Below are positions 1-6,074 of a DNA stretch of 15,600 nt, in pieces; within the stretch, counting starts at the first letter, position 1, and every line of letters begins with the position of its first letter. Origin of the DNA: an uncultured Collinsella sp. (lineage in GTDB: Bacteria > Actinomycetota > Coriobacteriia > Coriobacteriales > Coriobacteriaceae); NCBI GenBank assembly GCA_900756945.1, contig CAAELZ010000081.1, forward strand, positions 1 through 15,600, in the 5' to 3' direction. The notes beneath the pieces were generated by a model, which searched no databases, was not told the DNA's origin, and was given only the letters and a program-made list of their open reading frames with translations. The translations under genes were made by a program, and so were the position numbers.

Positions 1-7
1 GCGCCGC

Positions 8-93
8 CCAGAGCGACAATTTGTCATTCAAAAGGCAAGGCATGACCAGAAGGTCTATGCCTTGCCTTTTTCATGCCAACTTGTTCGCTCTGG
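8..93. repeat. Outer inverted repeat enclosing a terminator hairpin
   Basis: The arm at 8-19 (CCAGAGCGACAA) pairs with 81-93 (TTGTTCGCTCTGG), leaving one unpaired T at 84. The arms enclose the perfect hairpin at 30-70, so transcribed RNA could fold as a nested double stem. This is seen directly. Whether it is a mobile-element end, a processed RNA or simply an extended terminator cannot be decided from the sequence. Confidence 0.5.
30..71. terminator. Strong bidirectional intrinsic terminator
   Basis: The arms AAAAGGCAAGGCAT (30-43) and ATGCCTTGCCTTTT (57-70) are perfect reverse complements. The stem continues inward as GACC (44-47) with GGTC (52-55), closing on AGAA with one bulged T at 56. 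It ends in five T residues (67-71) on the + strand and has an A run at 30-33, so it can work in both directions. It probably ends a gene lying before the window. By synteny that gene could be prfA, which is inference. Confidence 0.75.
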
Positions 94-141
94 ACGTCGC
101 TCGCTGGCATTGCCAAAACATCGGCGTTTTCTTGGTTGTCA

Positions 142-236
142 AATGATCCGTAGGGAGTCATTGGGGACATTGCCTTGATATTTTATTCAGTCGGCTGTGA
201 TGGCATTTTAGTCATTGGGGACGTCTTAAATGACTA
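142..236. repeat. Pair of REP-like repeats with palindromes
   Basis: The 13-mer AGTCATTGGGGAC occurs at 156-168 and again at 210-222, in direct orientation. The second copy starts a palindrome: TAGTCATT (209-216) pairs with AATGACTA (229-236) around a 12-base loop. The first copy is preceded by AATGA (142-146), which pairs with TCATT (158-162). From memory, GTCATTGGGGAC-type palindromes accompany Y1/REP-associated transposases in some Gram-positive genomes. No transposase gene is visible here, so these would be orphan or remnant copies. Confidence 0.45.
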
Positions 237-317
237 GGTTGGGTAAATTACTTTTCGAGTTTATTTAATCAGATTTGTTAGAAATTAAGCTGCCTACCTG
301 CTCAAAGTAATTAATAG

Positions 318-488
318 CCTTCATCTGCTATTGATAATATTGCTCGAAAAATCGTTCAAGAAGTCGCAGGGCGATTTTTGACGCGTAGCGCGTCAAGCGA
401 TGTGGCAAGCGTTTGGTTAGATATTGGTCAGGTTAAGGGCAACCTTGCCAAAAGCTTGACGGATGCAGATATGAACGTCGACGAATGA
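318..488 (+). pseudogene. Possible 3' remnant of an unrecognised gene
   Basis: An open frame of 56 codons runs from just after a stop at 315-317 to TGA at 486-488. It has no ATG start; the only in-frame near-starts are TTG at 378 and GTG at 402, neither with a good ribosome site. The encoded tail reads like real protein, amphipathic in its first half (DNIARKIVQEVAGRF) and ending in an acidic stretch (LTDADMNVDE). I do not recognise the family. Codons such as TTA, AAA and CGA are unlike the neighbouring core genes, which suggests accessory DNA. The simplest reading is the C-terminal end of a gene whose 5' part was lost near the REP-like repeats. A chance open frame is the alternative. Confidence 0.35.
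347..396. repeat. Two back-to-back hairpins
   Basis: AAAAATCG (347-354) pairs with CGATTTTT (372-379) around a 17-base loop. TTGACGCG (378-385) pairs with CGCGTCAA (389-396) around the loop TAG. The two share bases 378-379, so only one can form fully at a time. Both lie inside the possible remnant open frame at 318-488. They may be incidental or a leader-type switch; nothing else supports regulation. Confidence 0.3.
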
Positions 489-552
489 ACACTTCAGGTG
501 GGCTCCAAGCAAAATTCTGGGCTGATTCTCGATAATCGCCATCAATCGTCCC

Positions 553-579
553 TTGCCAAGCGCTGGCCTCGCGTACAAT
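553..579 (+). promoter_or_regulatory. Likely prmC promoter
   Basis: TTGCCA (553-558) and TACAAT (574-579) form a sigma70-type pair with a 15-base spacer, a little short of the ideal 17. The -10 box is identical to the one before the ATP synthase operon. A start point near 586 would give a leader of about 40 bases before the prmC ATG. A small GC hairpin (GCGCC 596-600 with GGCGC 605-609) would sit in that leader, upstream of the ribosome site. Confidence 0.45.
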
Positions 580-627
580 CTGCTCCGACATTCGCGCGCC
601 GCCCGGCGCTTAAGAGGGGAGGACCCC

Positions 628-1878
628 ATGGCAAACGAGATTTGGACCATCAAGCGTTGTCTCGAGTGGACCAAGGAGTACCTGGCCGAGCGCGGTGAGG
701 AACACCCCCGTCTTTCTGCCGAATGGTTGCTGTGCGCGGCCACGGGTTTGGCGCGTATCGACTTGTATATGCGCATGGACGAGACGCTTAGCGCGGCCCA
801 GCTCGAGACCATGCACGCGGCCGTCGTTCGTCGCGCCAAAGGCGAGCCGCTACAGTACATCACCGGTAGCACGCAGTTTCGCATGATCGACGTCGCGTGC
901 GCCCCCGGCGTGCTCATCCCGCGCCCCGAGACCGAGATGCTCGTCGAAGAAGTCCTGAACTATCTGGATACCGAGGTGCTGAGCCCCGAGGCCGCCGTCC
1001 GCCAGCGCGTGGAGCTGCCCTGGAACGATGAAGTCGAGCAGGCCCGCAAAGCCGAGGCGGCGCTGGCCGACGAACGCGCGACCGCCGAGCGCCGTGTTGC
1101 CAACCTGACGGCCGCCGATGAGGCTGCGCTGGGTAGCGACGTGCTCGGCAGCCGCGCCTATGCCGAGGAGCTTGCCGATCGCGAGGCCGAGGAAGCCGCC
1201 GCGCAGGCAGCGGAAGTCGAGACTGCGGAAACCGCTGAGCCCGAGCTTGACGAATACGGCATCGCCATCGAGGGTGCCGACCAGGAGACGGCTTCAGCTC
1301 AGGATGCCGCTGCGCCTGCCCCGGCCGAGCCCCGCATCGCCCGCGTTCTCGAGGTCGGCTGCGGCACGGGCTGCATCTCGCTCTCCCTTGCCTGGGAGCG
1401 CCGCGGCCACGTTACCTGCACTGCTACCGATATCGAGCCGCGCGCCATCGACCTTGCTACCAAAAACCGCGATGCGCTTGGTCTCACGTCCGACGACGTC
1501 GCCTTTAGCCTCACCAACCTGGTGAGTTCCATTCCCCACGACGAGTGGGGCACCTTCGACGTGCTCGTCTCCAACCCGCCTTACATCCCGACCGACGTTA
1601 TGCGCTCGCTGCCGCACGAGGTCAAGGACTTCGAGCCCGATTTGGCGCTCGAGGGCGGTGCCGATGGCCTGGACATCTTCCGCCGCCTGCTCAACGCGGC
1701 GCCCTACATGTTGCGCGCCGGCGGCCTCTTTGCCTGCGAGCTCTACGAGGGTGCACTCGACGCTGCGGCCGAGCTCTGTCGTCAAGCGGGTCTGTCGGAC
1801 GTGCGCATCGTCCACGACCTCACCGATCGTCCCCGCATCGTTCGAGCCATCGTCGCCGAGCCCAAACGTCGCCAGTAA
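628..1878 (+). CDS. prmC: Peptide chain release factor N5-glutamine methyltransferase with large internal insert
   Basis: PrmC methylates the glutamine of the GGQ motif in release factors RF1 and RF2, using S-adenosylmethionine, to improve translation termination in the cytoplasm. The start is ATG 628 behind the ribosome site GAGGGGAGGA (614-623); upstream in-frame extension to a TTG at 553 lacks one. The product has 416 residues against about 280 usually. The N-terminal release-factor-binding domain (1-110) carries the family pattern GEPLQYITG and LIPRPETEMLVEE. The SAM-binding motif VLEVGCGTGC is at 240-249 and the catalytic NPPY at 316-319. Between the domains, residues 118-236 form an Ala/Glu-rich, low-complexity, probably helical insert not found in the textbook enzyme. 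No frameshift is seen and both halves match the family, so the gene looks functional. prfA, the usual upstream partner, is not in the window. Confidence 0.93.
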   Translation: MANEIWTIKRCLEWTKEYLAERGEEHPRLSAEWLLCAATGLARIDLYMRMDETLSAAQLETMHAAVVRRAKGEPLQYITGSTQFRMIDVACAPGVLIPRPETEMLVEEVLNYLDTEVLSPEAAVRQRVELPWNDEVEQARKAEAALADERATAERRVANLTAADEAALGSDVLGSRAYAEELADREAEEAAAQAAEVETAETAEPELDEYGIAIEGADQETASAQDAAAPAPAEPRIARVLEVGCGTGCISLSLAWERRGHVTCTATDIEPRAIDLATKNRDALGLTSDDVAFSLTNLVSSIPHDEWGTFDVLVSNPPYIPTDVMRSLPHEVKDFEPDLALEGGADGLDIFRRLLNAAPYMLRAGGLFACELYEGALDAAAELCRQAGLSDVRIVHDLTDRPRIVRAIVAEPKRRQ

Positions 1879-1892
1879 TATTTATTAACTGG

Positions 1893-1921
1893 TTAGCAAA
1901 AATTATAAATTAGTTTATAAT
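1893..1921 (+). promoter_or_regulatory. Promoter of the hicAB cassette
   Basis: TTAGCA (1893-1898) and a consensus TATAAT (1916-1921) are separated by 17 bases. The whole 1879-1925 stretch is strikingly AT-rich against GC-rich flanks, which fits an acquired promoter. A start near 1928 would leave a leader of about 19 bases before the hicA ATG. The -10 box lies within the inverted repeat at 1901-1922. Confidence 0.65.
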
Positions 1922-1922
1922 T
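1901..1922. promoter_or_regulatory. Candidate HicB operator (inverted repeat over the -10 box)
   Basis: AATTATAAA (1901-1909) and TTTATAATT (1914-1922) are perfect 9-base reverse complements around TTAG. The right arm contains the whole -10 box, so a bound dimer would block the promoter. Known HicB antitoxins autoregulate through palindromes in their promoters. Assigning this one to HicB is inference from position and symmetry. Confidence 0.55.
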
Positions 1923-1946
1923 AGGACGGCTGAAAGAGGTCGGCCC

Positions 1947-2132
1947 ATGCAACCTCCTACCTTTCGGGAAATCATTGCCCTACTCAAGCACGATGGATTC
2001 GTAAAGGTCGCGCAAGTCGGTAGTCATGCTAAGTATGTTTCTGGTGAGTGTGCTGTCACCGTGAACGGCTCTGGTGGTGATCGACCAAAGAAAGGCACGT
2101 GGGCAAGTATTCGTCGCCAAGCTGGATGGTAG
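1947..2132 (+). CDS. hicA: HicA family mRNA interferase toxin
   Basis: HicA toxins are small double-stranded-RNA-binding-fold proteins that cleave mRNA and halt growth until neutralised by HicB. The 61-residue product has the family length and layout: an N-terminal helix (TFREIIALLKHDGF), the active-site motif GSHAKY with catalytic His27, and a C-terminal KKGTWASIRRQAG matching the usual KGTLRSILKQAG pattern. The start ATG 1947 sits after AAAGAGGT (1933-1940). The gene is the first of a two-gene operon with its own AT-rich promoter, wedged between prmC and sua5. All key residues are present, so the toxin is probably active. Confidence 0.9.
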   Translation: MQPPTFREIIALLKHDGFVKVAQVGSHAKYVSGECAVTVNGSGGDRPKKGTWASIRRQAGW

Positions 2133-2143
2133 TTGGAGGCAAA

Positions 2144-2590
2144 ATGAGGCAGCGATTTACCTATGACTGCGTTCTCATAAAAGAAGACGACGCGTACTGC
2201 GCCAGCTTCCCGCAGATTCCCGGCGCCTTTGCCGATGGCGATACGCGCGAAGAAGCGATTGCCCATGCCACCGAGGCACTGATGGCGTTTTTGGCCGACG
2301 ACCTCAACAACGGTTTGACTCCGGCAGGGTACGAACGCTCGGCCGAGGTCGTGGCCCTTTCAGTCGAAATCGACCACGAGGACGCTCGGGAAGCGGCGTG
2401 CCGGACATTTAAAGACGCAGCGCTGGACCTCAAAGTCTCCGCTCCGCGGATTACCGCGCTGGTCAAAGCCGGCAAACTCGATGTTGAGCTTGTCGACGGC
2501 CGTCGGATGATAACGATAGACAGCATCGAGCGCTACGCCGCCCAAGAACGTCACGCCGGCAGGCCAAAGAAGTTCATGGCCGTCCAATAA
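2144..2590 (+). CDS. hicB: HicB family antitoxin with C-terminal DNA-binding domain
   Basis: HicB binds and inhibits HicA and usually represses the operon. The start is ATG 2144, behind TTGGAGG (2133-2139) and 11 bases after the hicA stop; a GTG at 2099 would overlap hicA and lacks support. Of 148 residues, 5-57 form the partial RNase-H fold of HicB (YDCVLIKEDDAYCASFP, then GDTREEAIAHATEAL). Residues 95-132 (LDLKVSAPRITALVKAGKL, then DGRRMITIDSIERYA) look like an excisionase or HTH_17 type helix-turn-helix rather than the ribbon-helix-helix or Xre domain of better-known HicBs. The tail ends AGRPKKF, with a Gly-Arg-Pro core resembling an AT-hook. The AT-rich palindrome at 1901-1922 is the natural target (inference). 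The coding sequence is intact. Confidence 0.88.
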   Translation: MRQRFTYDCVLIKEDDAYCASFPQIPGAFADGDTREEAIAHATEALMAFLADDLNNGLTPAGYERSAEVVALSVEIDHEDAREAACRTFKDAALDLKVSAPRITALVKAGKLDVELVDGRRMITIDSIERYAAQERHAGRPKKFMAVQ

Positions 2591-2724
2591 CCCCCTCACT
2601 TTCACCGACTACTAGAGCCGCTCACCAAACCAACATGCGCTCTGGGCAAATAGATTGAACGTTTCGTGCGAGAATGCCCCACAGTAAACAAACTTGCACC
2701 AGAGCGTAAGGGGCTGGCATACAC
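2591..2724 (+). other. Spacer between hicB and sua5
   Basis: No gene is visible. A weak inverted repeat, GCCCC (2676-2680) with GGGGC (2710-2714), ends at the sua5 ribosome site GTAAGGGG (2706-2713). TTGAAC at 2655-2660 resembles a -35 box but no convincing -10 lies at the right distance. There is no clear terminator for hicAB, so its transcripts may run into sua5. Confidence 0.35.
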
Positions 2725-3468
2725 ATGCAGACGGTCTATCGGGTATACGAGGGAGCGCGGGAGCCGCATCGGCTTGCCGTCGAGCGTACGGCCGAGGTGC
2801 TCGGCTGTGGCGGTCTGGCCCTGATCCCGACCGAGACCGTCTATGGTGTCGCTGTGGCAGTTAACGCCTTTTCGGACGCCGTGCCTCAAGATACAAGCGA
2901 ATTCCCATCGTGGCCGCGCGATCCGCAGGCCACCGTCAACGGCGCCGCGGTCCCCGCGCTCGGTACCGGCTATCGTCGTATCTTTACCCTCAAGCAGCGC
3001 GAGCTCACCCAAACGGTTGCCTGGCTGGTCGATGATGCCGAGGCGCTCGATCGCTATGGCGTGGATATCCCTAACGAGGCCCGCGTGCTCGCCCGACGAT
3101 GCTGGCCGGGCGCCCTGACTATCGTGGTCAAGGCGGCCCCCTGCGTGCCGACCTTTATGCGCGCCGCCGACGACACGGTGGCGCTTCGCGCTTCGGCTTC
3201 GCCCGTGGTGCAAGCGCTCATCCGCGCCTGCGGCAGCCCTCTTGCCTGCACCAGCGCCAACACGCATGGCGCGCCCGCGCCGGCAAGTTTTGCCACGGTG
3301 GAGGAGCGCATCCTGGAGGGAGTCGATGTTGCCGTCGACGCCGGTGAGACCCCGTGTCGCGACGCTTCGACCATCGTGTCGTTCCAGCACGGCGGGCTCC
3401 AGATCCTGCGCCAAGGCGCACTTCCCGCATCAGAGATCGAGCGGGTCCTGTCTGGCCCGATGCAATAG
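2725..3468 (+). CDS. sua5: L-threonylcarbamoyladenylate synthase (Sua5/YrdC/YwlC family)
   Basis: This enzyme makes threonylcarbamoyl-AMP from threonine, bicarbonate and ATP, the first step of the t6A modification at position 37 of ANN-decoding tRNAs. The 247-residue product shows the family landmarks: PTETVYG (35-41), KQREL in place of the KxR motif (90-94), WPGALTIV (127-134), an Arg in VALRASASP (152-160), TSAN (176-179) and STIV (215-218). The length suits a YrdC-type single-domain protein enlarged by an insert at about residues 48-84, between the PTETVYG strand and IFTLKQR, where standard members have a short loop. The C-terminal Sua5 regulatory domain is absent. The ATG follows GTAAGGGG at a longish 11-base spacing. 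glpK begins 13 bases after the stop, so the two are probably co-transcribed. Confidence 0.9.
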   Translation: MQTVYRVYEGAREPHRLAVERTAEVLGCGGLALIPTETVYGVAVAVNAFSDAVPQDTSEFPSWPRDPQATVNGAAVPALGTGYRRIFTLKQRELTQTVAWLVDDAEALDRYGVDIPNEARVLARRCWPGALTIVVKAAPCVPTFMRAADDTVALRASASPVVQALIRACGSPLACTSANTHGAPAPASFATVEERILEGVDVAVDAGETPCRDASTIVSFQHGGLQILRQGALPASEIERVLSGPMQ

Positions 3469-3481
3469 AAAGGTGTAAGCG

Positions 3482-5023
3482 ATGTCGTTGAATCTGGGCA
3501 GCCTGGGCATGGAAGATGCCTCGTTTAACTTTGGCGGTTCCTACATCATGGCGCTCGACTGCGGCACCACCTCGGTACTTGCGACCATCGTCGACGAGTA
3601 CGGATGCATCGTCGCGCAGGCACGTCGCAGCGTTAAAACCAGCTTCCCGCGCCCTGGCTGGGTGGAGCAAGACCCCATGGCGGTGCTTGCCAGCCAGATC
3701 GCGGTCATGATGGAGGTCCAGTTTAAGAGCGGCATCCATTCTGACCGCATTGCCGCCATCGGTATCTCCAACCAGCGCGAGACCACGGTGGTGTGGGACC
3801 GCATAAGCGGCCAACCTATCTATAACGCCATCGTGTGGCAATGCCGTCGCACCGCACCTCTGATCGACGAGCTGGTCGAGCAGGGCGCAGAAGAGCTGGT
3901 GCGCTCCCGCACGGGGCTTACGCTCGACCCGTATTTCTCGGCCTCCAAGGTGCAGTGGATTCTCGATAACGTCGACGGCGCGCGTGAGAGCGCCGCGGCG
4001 GGCGACCTTATGTTCGGCACCATCGACACGTGGCTCATCTACAATCTCACCGGCGGTCAGGTTTTTGCTACCGACTACACCAATGCCAGCCGCACCGCGC
4101 TCTTTAATATCCATGCGCTCGATTGGGACGACGATCTGCTGGCGCTTTTCGACGTCCCGCGTTCCATGATGCCCGAGGTTCGTTGGAGCTCGGGCGATTA
4201 CGGCCGCGTCGCGAGCGACATCATGACCAACATGCCACCCATCATGGGCGTGGCGGGCGACCAGCAGGCGTCGCTATTCGGCCACTGCTGCTTCCATCCC
4301 GGCCAGACCAAAAACACCTATGGCACGGGTTGCTTTATGCTCATGAACACCGGCGACGAGATCGTCGAATCCAAGAACGGTCTGGTCTCCACGATCGGTA
4401 TCGCCGCTGACGGCAAGATCAGCTATGCGCTCGAGGGTTCTATCTTTGCCGCAGGCTCCACCATGAACTGGCTGCGCAACAACATGGGCATCATCTCGAG
4501 CGTGAGCGAGTCCGCGCAACTCGCCGCTTCGATCAACGACAACGAGGGCTGCTACTTCGTCCCCGCCTTCGCAGGCCTGGGCGCTCCCTGGTGGGACCCG
4601 CATGCTCGCGGTATCGTGTGCGGCCTGACCGGTGCCTCGAGTCGCGCGACCATTGTGCGTGCGGCCTGCGAGTCCATGGCCTATCAGAGTTATGACGTGC
4701 TGCGCGCCATGGAGCAGGACGTGGGACTTTCGATTGAGCGCCTGTCCGTCGATGGCGGTGCCTCGCGCAACGAGTTCATCATGCAATTCCAGGCCGATCT
4801 GCTGGATATCCCCGTGCTGCAGTGCGAGACGGTGGAGACCACGGCGATCGGCGCCGCGTACTTGGCGGGCCTTGCCGTCGGCTACTGGGAGGATTTGGAG
4901 GAGCTGGAGCAAAACGCTCAGATCGTCAAAATCTTCCATCCTCATATGTCCGCCGAGCGCCGCGAGCAAAACCTGGCGGGCTGGCGTGATGCCGTCAAAC
5001 GCTCGCTCAGCACCGCTCAGTAG
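3482..5023 (+). CDS. glpK: Glycerol kinase
   Basis: GlpK phosphorylates glycerol with ATP to glycerol 3-phosphate, feeding glycolysis and lipid synthesis. The 513-residue FGGY-family protein has every expected motif: ALDCGTTSV (24-32, phosphate 1 loop), GWVEQDP (59-65), ISNQRETTVVWDR (95-107), AIVWQCRRT (116-124), GTIDTWLIYNLTGG (179-192), TDYTNASRT (197-205), GVAGDQQASLFG (256-267), YGTGCF (280-285) and VDGGASRNEF (423-432). The ATG is chosen for GAAAGGTG (3468-3475), which overlaps the sua5 stop; this gives about 20 extra N-terminal residues. The HFFG-type segment whose His is phosphorylated by HPr in low-GC Gram-positives is not seen before GVAGDQQ, so PTS control through that site is unlikely (from memory of the family). 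No glpF or glpD accompanies it. Confidence 0.95.
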   Translation: MSLNLGSLGMEDASFNFGGSYIMALDCGTTSVLATIVDEYGCIVAQARRSVKTSFPRPGWVEQDPMAVLASQIAVMMEVQFKSGIHSDRIAAIGISNQRETTVVWDRISGQPIYNAIVWQCRRTAPLIDELVEQGAEELVRSRTGLTLDPYFSASKVQWILDNVDGARESAAAGDLMFGTIDTWLIYNLTGGQVFATDYTNASRTALFNIHALDWDDDLLALFDVPRSMMPEVRWSSGDYGRVASDIMTNMPPIMGVAGDQQASLFGHCCFHPGQTKNTYGTGCFMLMNTGDEIVESKNGLVSTIGIAADGKISYALEGSIFAAGSTMNWLRNNMGIISSVSESAQLAASINDNEGCYFVPAFAGLGAPWWDPHARGIVCGLTGASSRATIVRAACESMAYQSYDVLRAMEQDVGLSIERLSVDGGASRNEFIMQFQADLLDIPVLQCETVETTAIGAAYLAGLAVGYWEDLEELEQNAQIVKIFHPHMSAERREQNLAGWRDAVKRSLSTAQ

Positions 5024-5065
5024 GGTTGCGACGGGGCACTCGATACAACAAACCGTTAAACTTAT

Positions 5066-5095
5066 GCACGGCGCGCGGCAACAACGTCGCCGTGC
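5066..5095 (+). promoter_or_regulatory. Hairpin in the upp leader
   Basis: GCACGGCG (5066-5073) pairs with CGCCGTGC (5088-5095) around a 14-base loop, midway between glpK and upp. No T run follows, so it is not an intrinsic terminator. It could be an RNA-stability or attenuation element for upp, but no known pyrimidine-responsive motif is recognised. Confidence 0.35.
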
Positions 5096-5145
5096 GCCTT
5101 GTCAGCAAGGCCATCTTCCGGCCGCAACGAAAGGGGCTTCAACCC

Positions 5146-5793
5146 ATGACCGTCACCTACGATACGTCCCGTGTGACCCTTGTCGATCACCCACTCGTCC
5201 AGCACAAGCTGTCGATCTTGCGCGACAAGAGCACCGGCACCAATCAGTTCCGCCAGCTCGTGCGCGAGCTTGCGCTTTTTGACGGCTACGAGGCCATGCG
5301 CGACCTGCCCATGGAAGACGTCGAGGTCGAGACCCCCATCACCACCGCCACGTTTAAGCAGCTCGCCGGCAAGAAGCTCGCCATCGTTCCCATCCTGCGT
5401 GCAGGCCTTGGCATGGTCGATGGCATCCTCGACCTGGTGCCCTCCGCTCGCGTGGGTCATATCGGCATGGAGCGCGACGAGGTCACCCATGAGCCGCACG
5501 AGTATTACTGCAAGATGCCCAAGGATATCGACCAGCGCATTTGCCTGGTTGTCGACCCCATGCTGGCCACGGGTGGCTCAGCCGAGATGGCTATCAGCTA
5601 CCTGCGCGAGCGCGGTGTCAAGGACATCCGCATGCTGTGCATCGTCGCGGCCCCCGAGGGCCTCAAGTCGCTGACCGAAAAAGATCCCGATGTGCATATC
5701 TATACCTGCGCCATCGATGACCATCTCAACGAGGCCGCCTACATCGTTCCCGGCCTGGGCGACGCCGGCGACCGCATCTACGGCACGCTCTAG
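5146..5793 (+). CDS. upp: Uracil phosphoribosyltransferase
   Basis: Upp converts uracil and PRPP to UMP in pyrimidine salvage. The start ATG 5146 follows AAAGGGGC (5130-5137); reading upstream in frame to 5026 adds 40 residues unlike the family and starts with a TTG lacking a ribosome site. The 215-residue length is close to the usual 208-210. Visible motifs are ILRAGLGMVDG (residues 90-100), the PRPP loop VDPMLATGGS (near 140-149) and the C-terminal uracil-binding GLGDAGDRIYGT (203-214). It lies just upstream of the ATP synthase operon, as in Bacillus and relatives. A GTP-activated or tetrameric control is known for the family but cannot be read here. Confidence 0.95.
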   Translation: MTVTYDTSRVTLVDHPLVQHKLSILRDKSTGTNQFRQLVRELALFDGYEAMRDLPMEDVEVETPITTATFKQLAGKKLAIVPILRAGLGMVDGILDLVPSARVGHIGMERDEVTHEPHEYYCKMPKDIDQRICLVVDPMLATGGSAEMAISYLRERGVKDIRMLCIVAAPEGLKSLTEKDPDVHIYTCAIDDHLNEAAYIVPGLGDAGDRIYGTL

Positions 5794-5835
5794 TCGTTGG
5801 GTCTTGTCGGCTACGGTCACAAATACGAAGAAATG

Positions 5836-5870
5836 GTGCGCGCGGGCGAGCAAAAGACGTCCACGCGCAC
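5836..5870 (+). repeat. GC-rich hairpin after upp
   Basis: GTGCGCG (5836-5842) pairs with CGCGCAC (5864-5870) around a 21-base loop, 42 bases past the upp stop. There is no T run, so if it helps end upp transcription it would be by a Rho-type or RNA-stabilising route. No intrinsic terminator is evident between upp and the atp promoter. Confidence 0.3.
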
Positions 5871-5984
5871 TCCTGTTAACGGACGTTTAGCCCAGAGGGG
5901 TTCGAGAAAAACGTATTACCTACCTGCGGCATAAAGAAGGTCTTAAGAAAACGAACAGGTGCGTATTAACCGATGCTTTTTCGG

Positions 5985-6012
5985 TTGTACTTTAGCGATT
6001 GGCTCGTACAAT
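5985..6012 (+). promoter_or_regulatory. ATP synthase operon promoter
   Basis: TTGTAC (5985-5990) and TACAAT (6007-6012) are spaced by 16 bases, a close match to the sigma70 consensus. A start near 6019 gives a leader of about 56 bases before the first gene. A small hairpin, AACCGA (5968-5973) with TCGGTT (5981-5986), overlaps the first two bases of the -35 box and might be a regulator site. This is the best promoter in the window and fits the long co-directional gene run that follows. Confidence 0.7.
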
Positions 6013-6074
6013 AGTCACCAATGTTTGGCGGGAACTGTTCTGGGAAGCGTTAGAAAAGGAAAGTGAGGACGCCA

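Noticed and set aside
175..203. TTGATA with a weak -10 as a promoter
   Set aside because: The box at the right distance (TGATGG) matches the consensus poorly and no intact gene follows.
553..627. N-terminal extension of PrmC from a TTG at 553
   Set aside because: There is no ribosome site at the TTG, and the stretch overlaps the likely promoter. ATG 628 has a strong site and starts at the family's usual N terminus.
2099..2143. Longer HicB from GTG 2099 overlapping hicA
   Set aside because: ATG 2144 has a good ribosome site (TTGGAGG), and the extension is not HicB-like.
5026..5145. 40-residue N-terminal extension of Upp
   Set aside because: The TTG start has no ribosome site, the sequence is unlike the family and it covers the leader hairpin. 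ATG 5146 gives the standard length.
5899..5905. GGTTCGA resembling the T-loop of a tRNA
   Set aside because: No anticodon arm, acceptor stem or CCA context can be built around it.
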